From positions 62,001 through 126,000 of the forward strand of contig JACKOY010000008.1 of the NCBI GenBank assembly GCA_024233935.1: 64,000 nucleotides of DNA. The letters are read 5' to 3'. This document shows positions 16,594 through 25,326 of this stretch, piece by piece. Source of the stretch: Spirochaetales bacterium (lineage in GTDB: Bacteria > Spirochaetota > Leptospiria > Leptospirales > Leptonemataceae). A program made the position numbers and the translations under genes. The first letter of the stretch is position 1; every line of letters starts with the position of its first letter. Below the pieces are notes generated by a model. The model saw nothing but the letters and a program-made list of their open reading frames with translations, was not told where the DNA came from and ran no database searches.

Positions 16594-17958
16594 ATGTCCT
16601 CCCCCATGGCGCTGTTTCGAGACTTCTTTCGGATTCAGGAGCGAGGCAGCATGTCGCCCGCCATGCAGGAGGTGCTGGAACGCGAAGAGTACAATGGGGG
16701 GCGGGTCGCCAATCGGTTTCGATACATCTTTGCGCTGTTTTTTGCGCTACTCGCTTACCTGAACGTGCGGGGAGCCACGGGAGATGCCCTTGCGAATTAC
16801 AGCGCCCTTGGCGCCTACGTAGCGGTTACGATCGTGCAGACCTTGCTCCTGCGACGTGCTTCGCGAACCGTGATGCGCTCCCTCAATTATGTGGGCATCG
16901 TTTTGGACTTTGCGATCATTCTGAGCCTCCTGCTCTTTTACACGTACGATATCAGTCCTGACAATCCGGGCTTCGCCATCAAGAACTCGGTATTGTGGCT
17001 TTTTCTTCTGCCCCTGGCAATGACCGCGATTCAGTTTCAGACGCGCCCCCTTGGTCTGGCCCTGTTCCTTTTTATGCTGATATACTTCTCTTTAGTGGCG
17101 GCGACCCTGCTGGGCGACACGCCCCATACGACAGACTGGAAGGAATATGTTCTTGGCCCGGCGATTATTCTGACGGATATACTGTTCACGCGATCGAGCG
17201 CCGTTGCCGGTCTGGGATTGGTTCTGATGTACGTTATTTACCGTGCAATTCGCATGGTTCGGCGCATCGGAGAGATCGAAGCCCAGAAAACCAGCCTGTC
17301 GCGCTACTTCTCTCCGGATGTCGTGGACGAAATTACCAGAGAAGGCGACTCTATGGTCGGCGGGAGGCAACCGGTTACGGTGCTCTTCAGCGATATTCGG
17401 GACTTCACTGCCATGTCGGAAGGCATGGATACAGAAGAGCTGGCCCATTTTCTGGGAGAATTCCGGGAGCGCATGGCCCGCGCCATCTTCGCGCAGAACG
17501 GAACTCTGGATAAATTTATCGGCGATGCGATCATGGCCACTTTCGGTACGCCGCGACCCTCCGGAATTCCGGGCGAAGACGCGAGGCACGCGGTCGACGC
17601 CGCCCGCGGTATGCAGTCCGAACTGCTACGCTGGAACGAAGAAAGAATCGCGGCCGGACAGCGTCCGGTTCGCATCGGCATCGGATTGCACACCGGAGAA
17701 GTATTTGCAGGCAATGTCGGCAGTGGCAGCAGACTGGAATATACAGTGATCGGCGATGCCGTCAACACGGCCTCTCGCATAGAGTCCCTTTGCAAGAAGC
17801 TCGATTCCGTGCTCTTGATCTCCGAACAGGTTTACGAACTGGCAAACCGCCCGGCCGATGCAAGCCGCATGCCACGGGTCCGTGTCAAAGGTAAGGCGGA
17901 GCCACTCCAGGTGTATCGAATTGGCGTCAAGCTGAGCGAACTGACAGCAGCCTCCTGA
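16594..17958 (+). CDS. Membrane-bound class III adenylate/guanylate cyclase
   Basis: 454 residues. Six hydrophobic segments at about residues 45-215 anchor the protein, followed by a signalling helix (EIEAQKTSLSRYFSPDVVDEI) and the class III cyclase domain. Metal-binding aspartates lie in VLFSDIRDFTAMSE and DKFIGDAIMATFG, and the transition-state Asn/Arg pair in VIGDAVNTASRIE, so both metals and catalysis should be intact. It probably makes cAMP. Leptospirales encode many such cyclases. ATG at 16594 has no good ribosome site; ATG at 16651 (MSPAMQEV) follows AGGAG by 9 nt and may be the true start. Divergent from the thiolase operon. Confidence 0.9.
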   Translation: MSSPMALFRDFFRIQERGSMSPAMQEVLEREEYNGGRVANRFRYIFALFFALLAYLNVRGATGDALANYSALGAYVAVTIVQTLLLRRASRTVMRSLNYVGIVLDFAIILSLLLFYTYDISPDNPGFAIKNSVLWLFLLPLAMTAIQFQTRPLGLALFLFMLIYFSLVAATLLGDTPHTTDWKEYVLGPAIILTDILFTRSSAVAGLGLVLMYVIYRAIRMVRRIGEIEAQKTSLSRYFSPDVVDEITREGDSMVGGRQPVTVLFSDIRDFTAMSEGMDTEELAHFLGEFRERMARAIFAQNGTLDKFIGDAIMATFGTPRPSGIPGEDARHAVDAARGMQSELLRWNEERIAAGQRPVRIGIGLHTGEVFAGNVGSGSRLEYTVIGDAVNTASRIESLCKKLDSVLLISEQVYELANRPADASRMPRVRVKGKAEPLQVYRIGVKLSELTAAS

Positions 17959-18094
17959 TTCATTCAACAGGCGCTCCCCCGGCACTCCTTTGTACCGCAA
18001 TCCGTTGCTTTTTCTTTTTTCTGTGCAGATTAACGACGGAAAGATTATCTTAGTGATCCTGGCGGTCTTCAGGGAACAGGACGGCTACAGCGAG

Positions 18095-19525
18095 ATGACG
18101 CGTCCGAATCCAAAACCAAAATCGCAGACAAATCGAAAGACAGTCGTCGTGGCCGGCGCCAGTGGATTTGTGGGAAGGGATCTCATCGAGCGACTGCGAA
18201 CGCAGTACCGCGTTGTGGGGCTGACCCGGAGCCCTGCCCGAAAGGACCAGGACGGAATCGAATGGCGCAACTGCGACCTGTTCTCCGTGTTGCAGACCGA
18301 AAACGCCCTCAGGGGTGCAGACTACGCGGTCTACCTGGTGCATAGCATGTCCCCCGCCGCACGGCTCAGCCAGGGGTCCTTTGCGGATATTGACCTTTTG
18401 TTGGCCGACAATTTCGCCCGGGCCGCCCGGCACAATCGGGTGAAGCAAATCCTGTATATCGGCGGCCTGATTCCGGAAGGCCCTGAACTCTCGGAACACC
18501 TGAAAAGCAGACTCGAAGTGGAACACGCCCTCGCGGCAACCGGCGTCCCGGTCACAACTTTTCGGGCCGGCTTGATCCTGGGAGCCGGTGGTTCTTCGTT
18601 TCAGATGATGGTGCGCCTGGTTGATCGCCTTCCGATTATGATCTGCCCCGCGTGGACCCGCTCCCTTTCCTGCCCGGTGGAACTGGCGGTTGTCGTCGAC
18701 GCCATCCAGCGGGCGATGGGAACCCGAAGCTTCTATCGGAGAAGCATCGATCTGGCCGGTCCCGAAGTGATCAGCTATGTGAACCTCATGCGCCTGACCG
18801 CCGGGGCCCTCGGAAAACGCCGTTTCATGCTCACTGTGCCTCTCTTTGCACCCTGGCTCTCGTTGCTCTGGATACGCATCTTCTCGGGCCAGAGCATGAG
18901 CCTCATTCGTCCTCTGGTCCAAAGCCTGCGGCACGACATGTTGCCGCGGGCCGGGCACACCTTTTCCAGGCGCGGACGCCCCTTGAGCGCGGTGCTCGAA
19001 GAAGCCGCACGGATCGAACCCAGGTCGCCGACCGGGCGGGGCGCCCCGCCTGCAAACAAGAAGAGACGCAACAATGTCTGCTCGGTTCAACGTCTGCCTT
19101 TGCCCGCCGGTTCAGACGCGCTGGAAGTCGCGGTCGACTACGCCGGCTGGTTACCGCGGTTCCTGCGACCCCTCCTGGATGTGCAGAGACACCCTCCCGG
19201 GCGGATCCTCGTGCGACTCAGGTTTCTGGAAACTCCGCTTCTGGAACTGACCTACGCGCCGGAACGCAGCACGGCCGGTCGCGCCCTTTATTATATCACC
19301 GGCGGTTGGCTCCGGGCGAAGAGTATCGACGGCCCCCCGGGCCGCCTGGAATTCCGGGAATGCCCGAACCACAGGCACCTGCTGTCGATTGTGCTGGATT
19401 TTGAACCCGCGCTGCCGTGGCCGGTGTACCTGATTACCCAGGCCCCGGCCCACCTGTTTGTCATGCGCGCCTTCGGTCGGCATCTTGGGAGAGCAGGTCG
19501 ACAAACCGGACCTTCTGTGCTATGA
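18095..19525 (+). CDS. NAD(P)-binding Rossmann protein with C-terminal extension
   Basis: 476-residue protein. The N-terminal half is an atypical short-chain dehydrogenase/NmrA-like domain with VVVAGASGFVGRDLIERL, then YAVYLVHSM, ILYIGGLIP and FRAGLILGAGG; it resembles the NDUFA9-like family. The catalytic YxxxK pair is not evident, so it may bind rather than turn over nucleotide. The C-terminal 170 residues (from about VQRLPLPAG) resemble the DUF2867 domain fused to this family in other bacteria. GAG precedes the ATG at 18095; the longer frame from 17990 lacks support. A small membrane-protein gene follows after 22 nt, suggesting an operon. Confidence 0.8.
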   Translation: MTRPNPKPKSQTNRKTVVVAGASGFVGRDLIERLRTQYRVVGLTRSPARKDQDGIEWRNCDLFSVLQTENALRGADYAVYLVHSMSPAARLSQGSFADIDLLLADNFARAARHNRVKQILYIGGLIPEGPELSEHLKSRLEVEHALAATGVPVTTFRAGLILGAGGSSFQMMVRLVDRLPIMICPAWTRSLSCPVELAVVVDAIQRAMGTRSFYRRSIDLAGPEVISYVNLMRLTAGALGKRRFMLTVPLFAPWLSLLWIRIFSGQSMSLIRPLVQSLRHDMLPRAGHTFSRRGRPLSAVLEEAARIEPRSPTGRGAPPANKKRRNNVCSVQRLPLPAGSDALEVAVDYAGWLPRFLRPLLDVQRHPPGRILVRLRFLETPLLELTYAPERSTAGRALYYITGGWLRAKSIDGPPGRLEFRECPNHRHLLSIVLDFEPALPWPVYLITQAPAHLFVMRAFGRHLGRAGRQTGPSVL

Positions 19526-19547
19526 TGACCCACCCCGGAGGTACTAT

Positions 19548-20012
19548 ATGCTGAATGCAATCTTGCTCACCCTGCTTGCCGGAATTGCGGGCGCCTGCGC
19601 GATGTCCGCTGTAATGTATGGCATCCACGCAATCGGCGCCGCCAATGCGGACATGGTACGCGCGCTCGGCAGCATTGTGACCCGCAAATATGAAGGTTCT
19701 TTTGGCCCGGGCCTGGTGATTCATGCTATCTCGGGGGCGATGTTCGCCTTTCCGTACTCGGTTGTGTTGGGAATTGTACCGGCCAGTGGCGCCGGACCGA
19801 TCGCCGGAATCGGAGCCCTGATGGGATTTTTCCACGGCTTCGTCGTGAGCTTTCTATTGATCGCAATGGTGGCGGAAAGCCATCCCGTGGAGCAGTTTCG
19901 GCGAACCGGGATCTCTGTTGCCGTCGCTCATATTTTCGGCCACATTGTCTACGGCGCCGTCGTCGGACTTCTGGTGGCGGTCCTGCACATCAGCCTGATC
20001 GCCTCCGCGTAA
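19548..20012 (+). CDS. Small integral membrane protein
   Basis: 154-residue protein with about four hydrophobic helices (ILLTLLAGIAGACAMSAVMYGIHAIG, then FGPGLVIHAISGAMFAFPYSVVLGIV, IAGIGALMGFFHGFVVSFLLIAMVAE and ISVAVAHIFGHIVYGAVVGLLVAVL). Histidines in VIHAISG, FFHGF and AHIFGHIVYG recur within the helices and might bind metal or haem, but I recognise no family. A clear CGGAGG precedes the ATG at 19548. It follows the NAD-binding protein gene by 22 nt and converges with the large signalling gene. Confidence 0.75.
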   Translation: MLNAILLTLLAGIAGACAMSAVMYGIHAIGAANADMVRALGSIVTRKYEGSFGPGLVIHAISGAMFAFPYSVVLGIVPASGAGPIAGIGALMGFFHGFVVSFLLIAMVAESHPVEQFRRTGISVAVAHIFGHIVYGAVVGLLVAVLHISLIASA

Positions 20013-20040
20013 GAAAGCGAAGAAGCGATTTCGGTGACGG

Positions 20041-23000
20041 TCACGGTGGTTTGGCAGTCGCGCCCGGCATTCCCGGTCCGTGCCATTGCAACCGCAAGAG
20101 GGACAAATCGTCGCCGGGCTGACCCAGGCGGTCCAGTTCGGAGACGATGGCCTCCAGATTCGCGTGAGTGGTTTCGACGATGGTCCGGAACTGCGAAGGA
20201 TCCTCGCTGAACTGCACCCGGTCGCTACCCTCTCGAATGAGATCGTCGCGACCGTCCGATCCCGCAACGAGAATGTCTCCGCGCTCCAGTTGGAGAGAGA
20301 CAACGACGGGGTTGAAAGGCAGCCAGTGCGCGCCCAGTTTTGGCAGGTTGTGTACTTCTTCAATGAAAGTTGCCCGGTCATTGCGCAAGAGCACGGTCGA
20401 CGGGTGATCGGCATTGATATAGTGCAGAACTCCGCTTTCGTCGTGCAAAACGCCAACAGCAACGGACACAAGCATGTAACCGGCAAAGCTACAGAAAACC
20501 GCGTTTAGATCGAACACCAGCCGACGCAGCCATTCGGCAGGCTCCTCCCGCACGTTGCTGCCCGTCTCGCGGGCCTCATGCACAATCGACTCGAAAACGG
20601 CCCCCAGAACCAATGCGCCTCCCGCTCCCTGAATGGACTTACCCATTGCGTCTGCGTTCAGAAAAACGGTATAGGACTGCCCGTTCAGAAAGACCGTCCG
20701 CGCCAGACAGATGTCACCGCCGATCTGCTCTTCCCATTTCTTAAATCGAAACTGCTTCTTCTGCCGCACAAAGCTGCCGACCTCGGTTTGCGAACCCAGG
20801 ACTTCTACCCGACTCAAAGGCCGGATTAATAGCGAGGTGAGATAGTAGTCGCTGTCCTGCCGCAGTTTGAGATCCTGAACCTGGTGCAGCGTTTCCCGCA
20901 ACTCACGGGTCTTCTCCCGGACCTTGTCTTCAAGCCCCGAATACAGGAGGGCATTTTCCAATGAAACGGCCGCCTGCGCCGAAAGAACGGAGAGCAGTTC
21001 TAACCGCTCGCGCGTAAAGGCCCCCTCGACGGCGTCGTTTTCCAGATAGAGCACGCCAGCCAGCCTTCCGTGCAACATGATGGGTGCACAGAGCAGGCTA
21101 CGCACGCTCCGGGTACGGATGGACGGATCGTCCCGAAACATGCCTTCGGTCAACGCATTGCCCAAAACGACGCTTTCGCCGGTACGGAGCACGTAGTGAA
21201 CCACGGAAAGAGGCAACCCTTCCACTTCCTCAAGCGAGCAGCTCTCGGCGGTGGTGGATGGACTCTGCTCCACATCTCCCCGCGCTCGAACGCGAAAAAC
21301 ACCGTCTATCTCCTGAATCAGAAAGCCTCGCCTCGCGCCGCCCTGGACCATGAGAATCTCCATCAGCGTCTGATGCAGCCGGGGCAAAACGATTTCGCGC
21401 GAAATGGCCCGGGAGGCCATGCCGATCGCCTGCACATCCAGGCTGGAAGCCGAAGTGATTCCGGTTCGAGTCGCGTCAGCACGCACATCGGCCGGGGCAA
21501 GTTTGAATTCGCGCATGAGGCGCTCCACGACGGCGCTGGCGCCCCACTGGCGGTAGTGATCCACCGCCTGAGCCATGTGCGTACGGCCCGCATCAATCAA
21601 CCCCAAAGAGCTGAGGTAACGGCCACTTCGATCCAATATCAGCGCCTGCACGCGATGGCTTTCGCTTTGGGTGCCGGCGCGACGGGCCTGGCCATAGCAA
21701 CGACCGGCAAGGTCCGGCTCCCCGTTCGCCAGCGCATACTCTGCGGCCACGAGATTAGCTCGCGCTTCAAAATTCATGGGGGCGTCAACCGCAATGCTTT
21801 CGAAGTACTTTGCGCTTTTCCGCAAACGGCGACGGGCACGCACACGCTGGGCGCTACTCAGGCGGGGCATAGAGGCCGCCAGAGTCAGAGCCTCCCAAAA
21901 ATAGAACTCCGGTCCCAACACAAGGCCCAGGGCCGGTTCGAGTACATCCCGGCATTTTCTGGCGGTTTCCAGGGCTTGATCAAGCGCCCCGATCAGGTAG
22001 AACGACTGGAGACGCAGAACGTGAAAGAAAATAAGCGTCACCGGATTGCCCGACTGCATCTCTTCCTCGTGGGACCGCGTATCATACTCTCCATCGTCCC
22101 ACGTATCGAGCGCCCTGGTCAATCCGCGCAGGTGCCGATTGGCCTGTAACACGAGCAGAAAATCGTTCTCTACATCGCGATCTCCGGTGCGGTCGGTGAA
22201 ACGCAGAAAAGAACGGGCCTGACGATCCTGCTCCGCCAGGGAATCGCCCCGGGCCACACTCGCAAAGATGCGGTTCGCGAGGGCATAGCCGGCGTACACG
22301 TGGTCCCCGGCTTCCAGGCCAGCTCGAAAGGCGGTGCGCAGATACTTCGTATTGCGGCGCATGTCATCGACCCAGTGGTTGATGAACGAACCGTAGATCA
22401 CGTGCATGGGTGACCGCAATCCAGCGTTGTCAAAATCGGCGTTCATGCGCAAAGCCATGCGACCCATTGCATGGGCAGCCAGGCGTCGACCGAAGGGGTG
22501 AACCAAAAGCACGGCGTAGGTCATGTATGCGTATGCGGAAACATTCGAATTACCGTAGCGCAGGGAGAGCAATACCATGCGCAGGGTCGTGACCGCAAAA
22601 AGGTTCTGGTTTATGAAGAATGCCGATGGCGTAATTGCCATAAGCAAATTCAATATCGCTTCTGCACGCCGGTCTTTGATCTCGGGAAGTTGTTCGAGTG
22701 CGTTCACTCCGCTTCCCCGACGCCGCCAGGTAACACGCAAGACGGTCAGCAGTACGCGGGGCACACCCGGGTGTTCCGGCAGGCGGTAATTCAGGCGCCG
22801 CAGGCCCTCAATGCCGGTTCGGATGGCCCGGGAATGACGACCCATATTCGTGAGCAGAGTGACCCGCAAATTATAGACCCGCACAGCATCAAAAGCATCG
22901 CGGGCCCGTTTGGCGATGACCTCCGCAAGGGACTCGGCCGCTTCGTAGTGTCCGTTCAAATACTCGCTTTGAAGTGCTTCCAGATTCAGAGAGTAGGTGA

Positions 23001-25314
23001 GCTCGTATTGATCGCTCCAGGGATCTGGAGGCAACAGCTCCAGACCCACGCGGGCGTATTTCAAGGCCGCTCCATGAGCCGCATTCTCGCGCGCGCGGCT
23101 GGCGGCCTCGAGATTCAATCGAGCCACCTGCAGGCGCTCCGGTGGATCCTTTACGAGAGCCCGGCTCGCGTTCCAGTGACCCACAAGTTCAAAAAGGACA
23201 GTCGCCGCGTTGCCGTTCAGCGTCTGCTGATTTGTCAGAAAGATCGCCGCTCGTCTGTGCACTTGCGCAAGTTCCGCTTCACTCTGCTTTTTGTAGGCGG
23301 CGCGCTGCACCTGATCGTGCAGGAACAGATAGTACGGTTCGAAGGTCGTGTCGTGATATTGCTCAATCAAAAGCCCCGCCGAAGTGAGTTCCTGTAGAGC
23401 CTGATCGAACTCGGTCGCATTCAGTCCGGAGACCGCACTGGCCGCATCCCGGGAAAACCGGTTTCCCAGGCAGGCGGCCGTCTCCAGCAAACGGCGCGCG
23501 CTCGGGGCCAATTCGTCAATGCGCGCCGCCATAAACTCAATGACGTTTTCGGTGACCTGTAAACGCCCGATGTCTGCCGGATCCCACACCCAGCGGCCGT
23601 AACGCGGATGGAAACGAAGCAACCCGTCCCGGTGAAGGGAATTCAGGAGTTGACCAACAAAGAACGGATTTCCGTGCGTGCGCAGTTGCAGCAGCTGCGC
23701 AAGCGGCATGGCTTCTTCGGCGGTCGTATTCAGCGTGTCTACAATCAACTCCGTAAGATCCGGCAGGCCCAGCGGGCGCAACTTCATGATCGAAGCGGCA
23801 TGTCCCATCTCCTGCAAATCGGAGACCAATTCGCGCACGGGATCTTCCACGTCGTCTGTGCCCGGACGATAGGAAACGATCACATGCAAGTAACGGGCGT
23901 CGGCGTCAATGACCAGGGTCCGCAAAAGCTCAAGCGAAGGAGTATCAGCCCAATGCAGATCGTCCAAAAAAACGGTCAGTGGGTGCTCGCGCTGGGCGAA
24001 TAGCTGTACGAAGCGTAACATTGAGGTCTGAAAACGATTGCGGGACTCGCGGGCCGGAAGATCCGGAATCGGCGGCGCTTCACCTATGATTCGCTCCAGC
24101 TCGGGTATCACCTGGCAGATGACCCCTGCATTCGAGCCCAGGGCCCGAACGATGCGCGTGCGCCATCGATCCACCGTCGACTCCTCCTCGCGCAGGAGCA
24201 GTCGGACCATTTGAGTCAGCGCGCGCAGCCAACCCAGGTAAGGCGCGTTGCGCTCGTATTGCTCGTACTTTCCGGAGAGGAAAAATCCACCGCGCGCCGA
24301 AGCTGTTTGCAGCATCTCTCGAATGAGCGCTGATTTCCCGCTGCCGGCGGGACCTTCAACCACACTCAGCGCCACCGAGCGCGCAAGCGACCGCTCGTAG
24401 TCCGAGTGCAGCTGTTCCAATTCTTTGGAACGGCCATACAGGCGCGTGCCGACAAGGAAACGATCCGAACGATCTTCGTCTCCGGGAATGAATTCATCGA
24501 TCTTGCCGGAGGCTTCGAAGGCCTGCAGACAACGATTTAAATCGGCCTGCAGCCCGTGAGCGCTCTGGTAGCGTTCGGTCGGGGCCTTTTCCAACAGGCG
24601 CATTACAATACGCGCAATCATGAGCGGCAGGGCCGGACAAAGTTCCGTCAGGTCTTCCGGATGCCTGGCGATGTGCGCGTGAATAATCTCGTTTGCGCCC
24701 TTGCCGGAGAAAGGCGGTCGGCCCGCAAGAATCTCATAGAAAACGGCGCCAAGGGAATAGAGGTCGGACCGCTGATCTACAGGCCGATTCATGCGCCCTG
24801 TGGACTCGGGCGCCGTGTAAGGCAGATCGCGCAAGGAAAGCTGGTCCTGGGCCTCAATCTGGGCCCCCGGTGCCACCCGAATCGCGCGACCAAACGAAAT
24901 CAGGGTTGCCTGCCCCGGGTCCGCGCCCACCAGAATGGACCCGGGGTCAATGCGGCGCAATAAGATCCCGGCCCCGTGTATGGCCGCGACGATCTCAGAA
25001 AGACGGAGAGCCAATTTGAGAAAAGCGAGCGGCGAGTCGAAAGCGCCTGGCATGGAGGATAGCGGTTCCCCTTCGCAGTCCTGGAGCAACAGGCGATCTT
25101 CAACCATCTCCAGGACCACCGGCACACCCGGATGGGAAACGCTTCGAAGCAATCGCTCCTCATGAAGTAAACGTTGCCGACCCTGCACGAAGCCGGGCTG
25201 ATCGGCCGCGCTCAGCCCCAGGCAGTGTCTGCCGTTTTGATCCTGAACCCGTTCCAACCGGACATTACCGTCATCCAGAAGAATGGAGAGAACTTGTAGT
25301 TGGTCCAGTGCCAT
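20041..25314 (-). CDS. Giant signalling protein: pseudokinase, STAND-like ATPase, helical repeats, GAF and PP2C/SpoIIE phosphatase
   Basis: 1757 residues. Residues 1-265 have a protein-kinase fold (PYTAPESTGRMNRP, QRSDLYSLGAVFYEILAGRPPFSG), but the catalytic loop reads LLRRIDPGSILV instead of HRDxKPxN and the DFG motif is SFG, so kinase activity is probably lost. Around 287-600 is an AAA/STAND ATPase with Walker A GPAGSGKSALI (about 323) and Walker B LTVFLDDLHWAD (about 450). A long helical region with TPR-like pairs follows to about 1290, then GAF (about 1305-1465), a coiled coil, and a SpoIIE/PP2C phosphatase with GGDICLA, ADAMGKSIQG and GSDGRDDLI, whose metal-binding aspartates are kept. 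It should integrate a signal into dephosphorylation of an anti-sigma antagonist. It starts 12 nt after the caspase-like gene. Confidence 0.9.
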   Translation of the reverse strand: MALDQLQVLSILLDDGNVRLERVQDQNGRHCLGLSAADQPGFVQGRQRLLHEERLLRSVSHPGVPVVLEMVEDRLLLQDCEGEPLSSMPGAFDSPLAFLKLALRLSEIVAAIHGAGILLRRIDPGSILVGADPGQATLISFGRAIRVAPGAQIEAQDQLSLRDLPYTAPESTGRMNRPVDQRSDLYSLGAVFYEILAGRPPFSGKGANEIIHAHIARHPEDLTELCPALPLMIARIVMRLLEKAPTERYQSAHGLQADLNRCLQAFEASGKIDEFIPGDEDRSDRFLVGTRLYGRSKELEQLHSDYERSLARSVALSVVEGPAGSGKSALIREMLQTASARGGFFLSGKYEQYERNAPYLGWLRALTQMVRLLLREEESTVDRWRTRIVRALGSNAGVICQVIPELERIIGEAPPIPDLPARESRNRFQTSMLRFVQLFAQREHPLTVFLDDLHWADTPSLELLRTLVIDADARYLHVIVSYRPGTDDVEDPVRELVSDLQEMGHAASIMKLRPLGLPDLTELIVDTLNTTAEEAMPLAQLLQLRTHGNPFFVGQLLNSLHRDGLLRFHPRYGRWVWDPADIGRLQVTENVIEFMAARIDELAPSARRLLETAACLGNRFSRDAASAVSGLNATEFDQALQELTSAGLLIEQYHDTTFEPYYLFLHDQVQRAAYKKQSEAELAQVHRRAAIFLTNQQTLNGNAATVLFELVGHWNASRALVKDPPERLQVARLNLEAASRARENAAHGAALKYARVGLELLPPDPWSDQYELTYSLNLEALQSEYLNGHYEAAESLAEVIAKRARDAFDAVRVYNLRVTLLTNMGRHSRAIRTGIEGLRRLNYRLPEHPGVPRVLLTVLRVTWRRRGSGVNALEQLPEIKDRRAEAILNLLMAITPSAFFINQNLFAVTTLRMVLLSLRYGNSNVSAYAYMTYAVLLVHPFGRRLAAHAMGRMALRMNADFDNAGLRSPMHVIYGSFINHWVDDMRRNTKYLRTAFRAGLEAGDHVYAGYALANRIFASVARGDSLAEQDRQARSFLRFTDRTGDRDVENDFLLVLQANRHLRGLTRALDTWDDGEYDTRSHEEEMQSGNPVTLIFFHVLRLQSFYLIGALDQALETARKCRDVLEPALGLVLGPEFYFWEALTLAASMPRLSSAQRVRARRRLRKSAKYFESIAVDAPMNFEARANLVAAEYALANGEPDLAGRCYGQARRAGTQSESHRVQALILDRSGRYLSSLGLIDAGRTHMAQAVDHYRQWGASAVVERLMREFKLAPADVRADATRTGITSASSLDVQAIGMASRAISREIVLPRLHQTLMEILMVQGGARRGFLIQEIDGVFRVRARGDVEQSPSTTAESCSLEEVEGLPLSVVHYVLRTGESVVLGNALTEGMFRDDPSIRTRSVRSLLCAPIMLHGRLAGVLYLENDAVEGAFTRERLELLSVLSAQAAVSLENALLYSGLEDKVREKTRELRETLHQVQDLKLRQDSDYYLTSLLIRPLSRVEVLGSQTEVGSFVRQKKQFRFKKWEEQIGGDICLARTVFLNGQSYTVFLNADAMGKSIQGAGGALVLGAVFESIVHEARETGSNVREEPAEWLRRLVFDLNAVFCSFAGYMLVSVAVGVLHDESGVLHYINADHPSTVLLRNDRATFIEEVHNLPKLGAHWLPFNPVVVSLQLERGDILVAGSDGRDDLIREGSDRVQFSEDPSQFRTIVETTHANLEAIVSELDRLGQPGDDLSLLRLQWHGPGMPGATAKPP

Positions 25315-25326
25315 GAAGCCTGTCTG

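Noticed and set aside
18050..19090. 346-codon minus-strand frame opposite the NAD-binding protein
   Set aside because: Antisense shadow in GC-rich DNA, low-complexity His/Gly/Arg composition.
21070..23397. Long plus-strand frames opposite the giant signalling gene
   Set aside because: Antisense shadows; the minus strand encodes recognisable domains over the whole length.
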